Source of the DNA: Rhynchosporium graminicola
Taxonomy: Eukaryota; Ascomycota; Leotiomycetes; Helotiales; Ploettnerulaceae
DNA length: 64,000 bases
Direction of reading: 5' to 3'
Assembly: GCA_900074885.1 (NCBI GenBank)
Contig: FJUW01000012.1
Location: 744,001-808,000 of the forward strand
Shown: positions 45,874 through 56,077 of the stretch, one piece after another
Numbering within the stretch: position 1 is the stretch's first letter
How the letters are laid out: each line of letters starts with the position of its first letter
Notes under the pieces: generated by a model
Told to the model about the DNA's origin: nothing
The model's input: only the letters and a program-made list of their open reading frames with translations
Database searches by the model: none
Program-made: the position numbers and the translations under genes

Positions 45874-46609
45874 ATGGCTACGATCCAAATCTTGGATCAA
45901 GAGGTCGACTGCGATGGTACTTCCCCTAGCTTTTACAGGGAAATGGTATAGACAAGCAACATTTCAAGTACCTCACTATCGACCCGAAAATTTATGAGGT
46001 CAACGACATGTGTTTCCCGCCGAAGCTGCTTACCTTACTGCCACTATTCCCAGCTGGTAACGGGAAATAAGGGCTCATCTCGCAAACAAAGGAGCAAACA
46101 ATATCGTTCTTTGCAAAGACATCCAGGGAAGAATATGCCTCGTTCCAGCCTCTGTGGCACGCAGACTCCCACGACTATCTCTCCTTCGAGATCGGACGGA
46201 GCCTCAGATCCAATGTCTACGTGGCGTCATCACCTGACTTTGAACAATCAGTAGACGCCGAATTCGCAAGATTCGCAAGGGAAATTGGATACTACAATGC
46301 GGAAATGCAGGCTTATTCGCGGCTCGAAGGGCATGAGATCGGCCAAAGTTCCTGGGCTACCTTACCGAAGAAGGGATAGTCATGGGCTTCCTACCTGAAA
46401 ACATTGAGGGTCGACGTGCAGCAATCGGGGATCTTTCTGCTTGTAAAAGTATTCCCAGGAAGCTCCATGCTCTGGGCCTCATCCATCGAGATGTGAACAA
46501 GCACAATTTCTTGATCACTGAGCATTGCCCTGTCTTGATCGATTTTGTGACTGCAGAAAAGTCGAATGATACGAAGGCAATGAAAGCGAAACTCGAAGGA
46601 CTAGAATAG
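45874..46609 (+). pseudogene. Broken fungal kinase-like gene (aminoglycoside/Ser-Thr kinase-like fold)
   Basis: Successive plus-strand frames match one fungal family of small kinase-like proteins. From the 5' side they read GKWY, then YLTIDPKIYEVNDMCFPPKL LTLLPLFPAGN in a second frame, a stop, and then WHADSHDYLSFEIGRSLRSN. REIGYYNAEMQAYSRLEGHE follows, and after a third frame change PKFLGYLTEEGIVMGFLPEN. The catalytic-loop-like LHALGLIHRDVNKHNFLI and metal-loop-like VLIDFVTAE precede the stop at 46609. One in-frame stop and at least two frameshifts separate these parts, so the gene cannot make a full protein. The last frameshift sits at the GHEIG/PKFLG border and fits a single-base loss. In live relatives the HxDxNxxNF and DFE motifs form the active site; here DFE has become DFV. 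Confidence 0.75.
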
Positions 46610-47927
46610 CAGTTCCTCGACGAATTGGGTATCGGTAGTAAAGAAGTGGAGGAAGGAAATACGCATGCCTACACTTTGGGCCGTCAGTCCAGACCAAAAT
46701 TGAGCCGTGTGTATAGATCTACGATAATTTATGTGGATTTTGCAGAGAGATGGCAAAGACCTCGTATAAAATAAGAGCCAGGAATCCAAGCAACAGAGAG
46801 GCATTTTGAGAAAGCATACATGCAAACTGAAGGAGCACTATCCACGATACACAATTATAGCGATAGAACAATTTTACCTTTCCACGTTTTCTCTCCAAAG
46901 ATATTACCTCTCTCCGCCCTCTTATCATGAGCCTCGTATCTCATAGCCTCTAACCAGCACCGTAAGGTATCGATGCCGAGTATTCCAGTATAGCCGGCCA
47001 TCGTATTCAGGTCAAAGTAGCCGATTCTGGCGAACCCATATGATCCCACTCTGTTTAGAGAAGTATGAAATCATTTTCATGACTTTATATACATTTTTAT
47101 GTTAACTCTTATGTGATTTTCGCGATATCACTATAATAATCATAGAGAAGTTATGAAGTACTTTCGTGACTTTAAAGTCTTCTACGGCAGGCAGTCTAAT
47201 TTGCCTTGATCGGCTACTTCTTCCTAGCATCGATGAGCGGGGTGATTCCGTGTCAATTACTTGATCAGGAAGGGACGAGTCGAGGAGGCTCTTAGCTTTA
47301 GTACTGTCAGGGATCCGTGCCTCAGTAATTCCCTATTTGCCGAACTATTCAAGACAGAAACCTCCACTTGAAATTCATACGATTTTTTTTTTTGCCCCTC
47401 TCAGCCTTTGCGTCCAAGGTAATTAGAAGTAGCTGGTTAAGTGATTGATTTATAGTTTCCCTGGGTAGTTCCCGTGATCTCCAATTCTGGGACTTCCCTC
47501 GGAACCGACGATTACCCGCGGGCTATTACCCGCCGGCTATGGATTGCCGCGGGTAGTGAACCCAGGTGTCAGAGGCTAAGCTTCATCCCCTGCTCCTACC
47601 CCAAACCAGCACAAGACAGTAGCTGCAACACAGGACAGACCCAAGAAAGCAGCTTCATTTTACGACACTTTACGATTTAAAAGATCCGACGGCTTGGAAG
47701 AATATCACCCAACTTTAAGTTACGAGAGGAGAGATCTGGACTCTAGGAACGGAGTCATCGCAAAAGGACACTTCCAGAACATCCGTGGTGTGTCTGACGC
47801 CTAGAGCTGCTCTGGTACAACTGCGTTCGAAGAACATCTGGCCTCAACTTGTTTAAATTAACGACGCAGAAACCCAGGCTTGATCCAAACCAGCTTCTCG
47901 AAATCGGAAAACCTAAACCAAACGATC
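46610..47927. other. Gene-free AT-rich stretch upstream of SEC18
   Basis: About 1.3 kb. On the minus strand at 46900-47049 there is a protein-like stretch (RIGYFDLNTMAGYTGILGID) with no start, splice context or known family, probably a relic. The final ~300 bp, A/C-rich on the plus strand, are likely the SEC18 promoter and leader. Confidence 0.45.
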
Positions 47928-50514
47928 ATGAACATTCGACAGAATCTCTTTGGCCAAGGGTCGAAACCTGGGAGGGAACAAGCTGGCTATGGACGCCCTC
48001 CTCAACCACCTGGGAGAGACGACACGCAAATGGCAGGCGGATATGATGATCGAGGAGGATATGGTGATCCAAGGGGAGGATATGGAGCTCCCGCGCCACC
48101 TTCGAGACAACCACAGCCCATGCCTTCGAGACCACCAGTTGGAAGGGACATGGCTTCTCCTGTTAGAAAGGTGCAATTAAGAATTGCCAAGGTTGAGGAT
48201 AAGACACTGGCAAATCAATACATCTTCGGCAATCTGTAAGTCATGCTATTCTCCATGGTTGAATATGTCATAATTAGATTAGATGCGCCGTCTCAACTCA
48301 GGATTTCCCTCCTTCGAGGGATGGCTCGGACATCTACATACTTCTCAATGGGAGATATGTTGTTACTGCTCGACCGACGACCTCGTTCCCCCCAGGATGT
48401 ATAAGCTTGTCTGACCCTCAAAGAACGTGGTGCGATGTTGGAATGATGGATCCCATAGTCGCTGAAGCCTACGACCCTTTCTCCGAAGGTCCCAGCACAT
48501 ACCTAGGAAGTCTAGACGTCGAAGTAGGATTTGCTTCCGTCAAGAAGATTACCGAACAGCCCTTCGATCAAGACGTCCTGGCTGACGCCTTTATCAAGAA
48601 CTTCGAGAACCAGATATTTTCCCCTGGACAGAGACTGCTGATGGACTGGAAGAATATTCCCATGATCTTCCTTGTTAAGACTGTTCAGCTGGTTGATCTG
48701 AGCATGGAGAAATCGTCAGCGGCTGCGCCGACTGTGTCGAGTCCTTCAGCGAGGGGTATCTTGACAAGACATACACCCATTACCTTCTACAAGGATGCCA
48801 AGTCATCCATCAAGCTCAAGGGATCTGCGAAGCGGCCGGCCGCTAATTCGATCATTGCTCCGGATTTCAAGTTCGAGGATATGGGAATTGGTGGTTTGGA
48901 TAAGGAGTTCAGCTCCATTTTTCGGAGAGCTTTCGCATCTCGTATCTTCCCTCCTGGATTGATCGAGAAATTAGGTATTCAGCACGTGAAAGGTATCCTA
49001 CTTTTCGGACCCCCTGGAACGGGAAAAACGCTCATTGCCCGTCAAATTGGAAAGATGCTTAATTCGAGAGAGCCAAAGGTTATCAATGGTCCTGAGGTAT
49101 TGAATAAGTATGTTGGTCAGTCGGAAGAGAATATTCGGAAATTGTTTGAAGATGCAGAGAAAGAGTATAAAGAGAAAGGAGACGAAAGTGGTCTCCACAT
49201 TATCATTTTCGATGAGTTGGATGCTGTGTGTAAACAAAGAGGCAGTGGAGCTGGTGGCGGAACTGGGGTGGGTGACAGTGTTGTCAATCAGTTGCTGTCT
49301 AAACTCGATGGTGTCGATCAGCTCAACAATATCTTGTTGATTGGAATGACCAATCGTATGGATATGATTGATGATGCGCTCCTCCGTCCGGGACGCCTGG
49401 AGGTGCATATGGAGATCTCCTTGCCGGACGAGGATGGTAGAGCTCAGATTTTGAAGATCCATACGTCTAAGATGTTGGCAAACAATGTCATGGATCATGA
49501 TGTGGACGTTGCTGAGCTGGCCCATCTTACCAAGAACTTCTCGGGAGCGGAGATTGGTGGTCTCGTTAAATCAGCCTCGTCTTTTGCTTTTAACCGTCAT
49601 GTCAAGGTCGGAACAGTGGCTGGTGTAAGTGACGATATTGAGAACATGAAAGTTAATAGAGGGGATTTCTTGCATGCTCTTGAAGAGGTCAAGGCAGCAT
49701 TTGGTGTTTCAGAAGAGGAACTTGAGACTGCTATGGCTGCTGGTATCTTGCACTACAGTCCATATATCGCGAACATCCTCAAGGACGGTCGGCTCTTTGT
49801 TGATCTTGTCAAGAACTCCGCTACGACATCACTCCTTTCCGTCCTACTACACGGTCCCCCCGGATCGGGAAAGACAGCTCTCTCAGCCAAGATTGCGAAA
49901 GATTCTAATTTCCCCTTCATCAAGCTTGTATCAGCTGAGAATATGGTCGGATTTAGCGAAATGGCCAAAATTCAATACCTCAACAAGGTATTTACAGATG
50001 CATATAAATCGCCTCAAAATATCGTTGTCGTAGATAATATTGAGCGTATCATCGAATGGGTTCCGATCGGACCACGCTTCTCGAATCCAGTCCTCCAAGC
50101 ACTCATGGTGCTTCTCACCAAGCAACCTCCTGCTGTAAGTAAAAATCCTTCGTTGAAAGGCACAATGCTAATCAAGGTCAGGGCCGTCGTCTCCTCATTA
50201 TCGGAACGACCTCCCAGCGCTCCGTCATGCGCCAGCTAGACCTGCAGCAAATTTTCAACCGTGAACTAGCCGTTCCCAACATCAACACGCATTCAGAACT
50301 CGCCGCAGTACTTCGCGAAGTTAATGCTTTCGACAACGATTCCGACCTTACAGAGTCGTTAAACGAGTTGAGAGATATCACTGGTACGGACCAGGTCGGG
50401 GTTGGTATCAAGAAGGTTTTGCTTGCTGTTGGTGAAGCGAAGCAGGAGGAGGGGAATATGGCAGGCAGATTTGCGGAGGTCGTCGCGCAGCAGATGGCTG
50501 CTGGTCGTGATTAG
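47928..50514 (+). CDS. SEC18: Vesicle-fusing ATPase Sec18/NSF
   Basis: This AAA+ ATPase, with alpha-SNAP, disassembles SNARE complexes after membrane fusion. Exons are 47928-48235, 48283-50134 and 50182-50514, with introns of 47 and 47 bp, giving 830 residues. A Gly/Arg/Pro-rich N-terminal extension of about 75 residues precedes the N domain (CAVSTQDFPPSRDG). The D1 AAA domain has Walker A GPPGTGKT near 345, Walker B IIIFDELDAV near 408 and a LLRPGRLEVHMEISLPD arginine-finger region. The D2 domain has GPPGSGKT near 626 and VVVDNIERII near 682. D1 is the main hydrolytic ring and D2 holds the hexamer. Both splice joins restore conserved sequence (FGNL-CAVST; KQPPA-GRRLLIIGTTS). The ATG at 47928 is the first in frame; the frame before it starts from TTG. 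Confidence 0.96.
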
Positions 50515-51117
50515 TCTGAAATCTGAACTAGATGAGTTGATGACTAGAGTTAGTAGGCGGTGGTGTCGGATTACAGGAGAATACCAAGTGTTACAGTTCA
50601 GAAGCTGTTCCTTTCCCTTGTTGGCGTGTCTACTTACCTTGTACAATTTCTCGGCATTGTCTCCCTGCAAAGTGGCAATCCACTTCATTATGTCCATCAT
50701 TCTTGCTAACTTGGGCCAATTTCTTCTTTCACTCGATAGTCTTCCAGGATCCTTCTAGTAAGAAGGGGCCTTGTGTGAGTCGACCTCCGTCTGGTTGGCC
50801 ACTACATCTTGGAGCCTTGAGTTCTGAGGCTTCTGACATTCTTCTCATGGTCCCTTTTCCAACGTCAAAATCTCTCTTCTAGTTCACAATGCTCAGCAAC
50901 CGCTGGCGAAATTTACACCTCAGAAAAGCTCTTATCCCACTTTCCATATCTGCCCAAAGAAAGATGAGTGAGTATGCGCCAATTGACCGTATCTTTTTGC
51001 GAGCTATAAGAAATGCTACAGTCTTTCTTTGCTCGTGTACGGATAGTCTCATCTCAAATCACCTAGGGCTTCCAACTTCCATCACACGATATTCACAACC
51101 TGTACTCACAACACAAT
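50515..51117. other. Gene-free stretch
   Basis: About 600 bp holding the SEC18 3' end and the former promoter of the deaminase-like pseudogene. A plus-strand frame at 50889-51206 overlaps the pseudogene in another frame and shows no family features. Confidence 0.4.
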
Positions 51118-51570
51118 ATGACACGACCAATACCCTACGCAACACTCCAATCCTTGAAATCAAGCACCCTCTCCAACCCCGATCCATTCATCCTCTATAT
51201 CCCTAAGGTAGAACTCTACCTCCACATCGAAGGCACATTAATACCCTCTCTCCGCTTCACCCTCGCTACCCGCAACTCCCTCCACTTAAACTCCACTCGT
51301 TTGAATGAAACGTTCCACACCCTATCAGAACTTGAAACCGCCTACAATCTGCTCGAGCCAATCAGCGTTAAAGGTAGTGGCGTGAGCGCTTTCTTCGATG
51401 CTTATTATGGCGGTGTGGATGTTTTGAGAACAGCAGATGATTTCTATGATTTGGCGATGGGTTATTTCGAGCGGTGCGGAGGGCATGAAGGTTAGGTATC
51501 GTGAGGTTTTTGTGGATTTGCAGGCGCACAATAGGAGAGGGGTGGGGGTAGTCATCAATTTCCAAGATTT
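51118..51570 (+). pseudogene. Truncated adenosine deaminase-like pseudogene
   Basis: From the ATG at 51118 the frame reads the N-terminal third of an adenosine/adenine deaminase: YIPKVELYLHIEGTLIPSLR, LLEPISVKGSGVSAFFDAYY and GGVDVLRTADDFYDLAMGYF. It stops at 51493-51495. The next part of the family sequence continues in another frame from about 51470 (EGMKVRYREVFVDLQAHNRR GVGV), which runs to about 51570. There the opposite-strand neighbour begins. Catalytic residues that should follow are absent. The first metal-ligand motif, normally H-x-H in VELHxHLEG, reads Y-L-H, a His-to-Tyr change. Frameshift, truncation and ligand loss together indicate a dead gene fragment. The live enzyme hydrolyses adenosine or adenine in purine salvage. 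Confidence 0.8.
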
Positions 51571-51577
51571 AGTAAGT

Positions 51578-52219
51578 TTATTGCTGCTTCTCGAGCTGCG
51601 CCAATTGCCAGTCCTTTAGATCGAACTTTCCTTCCTTCAATAACTTATTTTCCGCGTTCCAAACAAACGTCTTTCCGTACAACTCTCGTCCATCCACAAA
51701 CTTGATCTTGCATCCCTTGACTTTGTAAACATCTGTCTCGTAGCTTTTCAAGTATTCAACTTGTTCCTCCTTTTGAACTTCGCAGGCCATTCCATGCGCG
51801 ATGGCGTTTGCTTTGAAAGTCAAGGCTGGGTATTGGCCCCACAGCTTCGTTTCCCAACCTACAATGCTGGCAGGTTGAAGGACGGGTTTATCTTCAAGCT
51901 GAAGTATCTTACGAAGTTGACTGTTATCCATGAGAGAGCCGTAGAAGAAGAAGTATGTTGGGCGAAAGCCTGTGTAATTGTCGCGATCTGGAGGTGGTAT
52001 GAATGCCCCTCCTTTGAGGAATTTGCGGACCATCAGAGATGGGTTTTGATCTCCATTTCGATTATTTGGGTCGGCCTCTTCAGCAGATGATCTGTTCTCT
52101 TTGAGAGAAGGGGCCTTGTTTTCAACGTTTTTCTGCTCCATGACGTTGTAGATATGTTTCGGGAGAGCGGACATAGTGAGATTTAGGTTGAGCAGGATTC
52201 CGTAGGCGAGAGCGTACAT
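51578..52219 (-). CDS. Gamma-glutamylcyclotransferase (AIG2/GGCT-like) family protein
   Basis: Single exon, 213 residues. After a variable N-terminus of about 90 residues the GGCT/AIG2 fold starts with TYFFFYGSLMDNSQLRKILQ, the YGSL substrate loop. It continues LQPASIVGWETKLWGQYPAL, an ABA-like turn AHGMACEV and YLKSYETDVYKVKGCKIKF, which holds the conserved Glu before the Y-x-V-x-x motif. The C-terminus is KDWQLAQLEKQQ. Enzymes of the wider family release 5-oxoproline from gamma-glutamyl peptides; fungal AIG2-like members are mostly untested. The start at 52219 gives a short hydrophobic lead (MYALAYGILLNLNLTMSALP); an in-frame Met 15 codons later is an alternative start. The 3' end abuts the deaminase-like pseudogene. 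Confidence 0.85.
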   Translation of the reverse strand: MYALAYGILLNLNLTMSALPKHIYNVMEQKNVENKAPSLKENRSSAEEADPNNRNGDQNPSLMVRKFLKGGAFIPPPDRDNYTGFRPTYFFFYGSLMDNSQLRKILQLEDKPVLQPASIVGWETKLWGQYPALTFKANAIAHGMACEVQKEEQVEYLKSYETDVYKVKGCKIKFVDGRELYGKTFVWNAENKLLKEGKFDLKDWQLAQLEKQQ

Positions 52220-52384
52220 TTAGACAAGCTATTGAGCGCAAAGCTTAGTTTTTATTAACTAAACTATTACGACCCTTGGCCGGAACAAGTGTCATAGCCC
52301 TAAGGCTCGGCGTGCAGACCAATCTACTTGGGTTAGCTCTATAATCTCGGAATTGCCATCCAAGTTCCTAAGTTTTATATGCTC

Positions 52385-53901
52385 TTAAACCTGTGCTCTA
52401 GGAAAGTAAGGTCCTTCAACACTATCCCAAACTCTCGATACAGCAATCGCAGGCTCTTTACCGAAGCCCTTCAACTTCGCTAACTCGAAAAGCTGTAACG
52501 CTGTTCCTGTAAGATGCAGAGGATACCTGATCTTATGTGCCTCTTCTAAAGCTTCGGTCTGAAGAACTCGTCAGTAAAGTCGCTTTCGAAGCGAACTTTG
52601 AGAAATAACCAAGGAAAGTGAGAACATACCAATTCAGCAATAACATCATCCACACTCCTGCCCTCCTTCCAAACACCACTCAGCAACTGCATAGTCCCCT
52701 CCACAAACATGGCACTGCTACCTGCCGCTCCGGAAATAATCTCAAATAGCTTCTTGGGTTCTAACCTGACTTTTCGTCCAAGCGACATTGCTTCGGCAGC
52801 CGCAGCGAGATGCACACCGGCCATGATTTTCTCTACGAGGAGGAGCTTAGGTTCGTCTGCTGAGAGATTTGAGGGCGAGGAAGCGAGTTTGAGAACTTCG
52901 GTGGGGGATTGAGGGAGGTAGACTCCCACGAGTGCTGCGTCGTCGATTGGGCCTAGACCGGCGCTGACGCCAGTAGCGAGGACTTGCTCAGTGGCTGAAG
53001 AGAGGAAGAGGGGGAACTCGGCTGAACGACCACCTGCTGTTACGATTCCCTATTCATGGTATCAGCTGGTATGTCTTCGGCTTCGCTTTATTAACTCCAT
53101 ACATCTCAAATGGGAAGAAAAAAGCATACGTGTGTAACATGAAGCAGAACTTACAATATCCTTCACAATAATATTCAGCGCCGAATATACCATCTTATCC
53201 TCAACCAGCATATGCGGTACGCGATTCTCAAACATCCAACTCGTCCCCCTGCTCTTCTTCAGCGCCTCGAAAGCTTGCTTCGTATTAAGACCCAACGCAG
53301 CTGCAAACCCCATCGCTTCACTAGCCGTAGCGATGTGAATACCCGCCAAAACCTGATGCACCATCTTAACATTCGTTCCTGCTCCTAGACCTCCAGGGAT
53401 AATATGCAGATTGTCCCCCGCCATAGCATCGAGAACTGGTCTCGCAGCGGCAATATCCTTCTCAGGTCCAGAAGCAAGGATCGTCAAGGTCCCATTCGCA
53501 GCACGGATCGTACCGCCCGACACTGGTGCATCGACGAGCAAGATATCTCGCCTGCTGTATTTATCATCGAGGAGTTTCCTGACGATGGGCACGTGTTCTG
53601 GGGGTCCTGTCGAGGAAAGAACGACGACTGCTCCTTGGCTGAGGTTGTGAACAGCGGCATTCTCACCGTCGAAGAGAGCGCTGAGAATTTGAGCAGCGGT
53701 GGCGACCATGAAGACGACGTATTGGGCATCTTGAACAGAGTCTTTTGGTGTGCTTGAGGCGTGACCACCGGCGGCAGTAAAGCGCTCTAGGGTAGGTCCG
53801 TAGAGATCGAAGCCGTTTACGTGGAAACCTTTCTTGACAAGCGTTGTGGCCATGCCAAAGCCCATAGCTCCGAGGCCTAGGAAGGCTACTTTACCAGACA
53901 T
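52385..53901 (-). CDS. Beta-hydroxyacid dehydrogenase (3-hydroxyisobutyrate/L-threonate type) with duplicated C-terminal domain
   Basis: An NAD(P)-dependent dehydrogenase of the 6-phosphogluconate-dehydrogenase superfamily. Exons are 53155-53901, 52630-53049 and 52385-52558, with introns of 105 and 71 bp, giving 446 residues where the family usually has about 300. The Rossmann domain begins VAFLGLGAMGFGMATTLVKK; LLVDAPVSGGTIRAANGTLT is the substrate loop. The helical domain holds the catalytic Lys in GAGTNVKMVHQVLAGIHIAT. A second, weaker copy follows from about residue 310 (KLLLVEKIMAGVHLAAAAEA MSLGRKVRLE, then GSSAMFVEG), matching the first copy's IHIATASEAMGFAAALGL and GTSWMFENR. The second Lys site (VEK) lacks the usual Asn-rich context. 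Substrate is not predictable; 4-carbon sugar-acid dehydrogenases such as L-threonate dehydrogenase are the nearest theme. Confidence 0.86.
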
Positions 53902-56077
53902 ATTGAAAACGATTGTCTCTGGTTTGATAAAAGCAAGGATAAAATTTGTAGATATGGTTTCAAGCAGTAAGTCAAGATGGGACTTTATTGAGTTTATCCA
54001 GATGAGTTTAGCCGGAGTTCCCGATGCCGAAAGAGGGGTTAGTTATTGCTTAGAAAATTGTAATAGAGAAGCGCAAAGAAGACCAGATGGGTACGTGATA
54101 CCAATGACCATACACGTACGGGAAGTCGTCGAAATCACGGAACAAGGTACGGGATTTTATTTAAGTATTCAATTGAAGCGATTATGTGGGGGTTTGGGAA
54201 TGTGCAGGTACGGGATTTTATATAAGTATTCAATTGAAGCGATTATGTGGGGGTTTGGGAATGTGCAGGTGAACTCGGGCTCAGGGCAGATGGTGGGGTT
54301 CGGTCTTTGTGTCACGACAGCGGATGGAACACCGAGAATCTCGAGCGAGCGAGTCATAAGATGACCATCGGAGTTAGATCTCTTGTCTCTTCGGCTAGAA
54401 ATTCGAGACGTTGCTTGACTCGGTAGATCGGACTAGAGATAAACCGAAGTTCTCTATCCGGATTTTCGAGGTTCTTCTTGGTAGGCATTTGTAACATACA
54501 GCTTTATTGACATTCAGTGACCTTCCAGGTCGCTTAGCCAGGGTCCCCTCGCTAGGATAAAAACATTGCGGACGGGACGCTTCGAGATAGACACCTGATA
54601 CCAAGCCTGTCTTATCAGCCCTATTGCTTCCTCTCGATCGGAGAGAAACACCTGACTGATTTTGACATGCGAGAACACTAGAACTCGAGGTACTTAACAC
54701 CTTATTCCTCGATATAATGTAAGTTGAAAGTCATGAAACAGAGCGAGGACATTAAAAAAAAACAATTCAGGCAGGATTCTGCTAAGATATAGTCTTAGGA
54801 TAATTCACTTATTGAAATCGAACAAATTAATACCATCAGTGATTTCTGTAATTTATCAATTCCGGCCATCATTTCCTCCGACAGAAAGGTACCTGCTTCC
54901 ATGCCCTCTCCCCCTTTCCGCCTCAGCGCCTGTTTCTATCTCTATTCTCTATACGCCTATGCATTATTATCAACCCTCTCAAACACTTCGCCTGCATAAA
55001 CACAGCCTTGATATCACCACTCCAGTCCAAAATCGAGCAAATTATCTCTCACCTCTCATCATCACCACTCTTACATTATCTCGCCTCAACTTTCAACAGT
55101 CCAACAATCAATCAACACCATTCATTATCAAGAGGGCAGAAACAGCTCTACAGCCGACCCGCCGAACCATCCCCCTCTTCAAATGCACAATGCCCTAATT
55201 TCTCATGCCGCTCCAGACCAAGCGAATCAATTGATCTTTACCAGACGAACCAAATACCATTCATGCTGTGGACATCAGCGCAGCACTAGGAAGGTGCTTC
55301 AATCAAACTTCTGTTTTGATATTCCTGTGCGATACAAAGTGTCACCATCAGCGTCATTGTATAGCCATAAATAACACCACGAGATCGAAATGCAGAAAAG
55401 GAGAAAGGCAGAAATAGCTGAAGCTCTGTGACCTGGTATCATTTCTCATGTTCATCTAATCATCTACTCCATTTCATTCCATTCCATGTTCAGTTTCATC
55501 TCAAGTCATCTCAACTATTGATTACAATCAAGCACGCTCGCTTGCTTGCGAAAGTAAAGATCAAAATGCCACCCTTCGCCGTTGTGAAAAGAGTCAAGAA
55601 AACATATAACAAAACGTTCATTAAAACCGCCTGAATTATCTTCCATGCGACCTTCATCTCCTTATCTCTGATGATCTCCTCTGCCATCAAGAGAAAGGTA
55701 GGGACAAGGATAGACTTAAGTCATTGTAGAAGAGAAATTGAGAAGTCGTACAATCATACATATTTTACATGTTTTGAAGAGTTTCAGGAAAGGGTTGTGC
55801 GTGTAATCCTTCAAATGGAGGGTGAATCTTCAGCTGCCCCGATCTCAGTCCCCTGACTCGTCCCAGAACCCTCCCCATGGCCGCTGTTCATGACCAACTG
55901 TGAGACAAACTGCAATGCTATGCTCAGAACAATGCGCGCCCAAGTGCCCAAGTTACAGACGAACGATCAAAGTATGTAAGGAAGGGGAATCCCAACGCCG
56001 GAGAAATATGCAGATGCTGATTTGCTTTGCTTGAAACGCTCGAGGATGAAGAAGAAATCAAATCGGAGAAAGTTGTT
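53902..56077. other. Gene-free stretch, 2.2 kb
   Basis: This stretch contains the dehydrogenase promoter, a 61-bp tandem duplication listed separately, and from about 54880 a long pyrimidine-rich plus-strand tract that looks like a leader. It ends in a 22-codon basic ORF at 55566-55634. The 3' region of the histidine kinase follows. No RNA gene was recognised. Confidence 0.45.
54146..54267. repeat. Tandem duplication, two 61-bp copies
   Basis: Copies 54146-54206 and 54207-54267 differ at one base (TTTAAG versus TATAAG). Each copy starts GGTACGGG and ends TGTGCA, so the junctions read CAG-GTACGG and CAG-GTGAAC. Confidence 0.93.

Noticed and set aside
48998..49525. 175-codon frame opposite SEC18
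   Set aside because: Antisense to the conserved AAA domain; no own features.
53834..54364. 176-codon frame across the 61-bp duplication
   Set aside because: The start overlaps the dehydrogenase start region on the other strand, and the frame contains the duplicated segment in two different reading frames, so it is open by chance.
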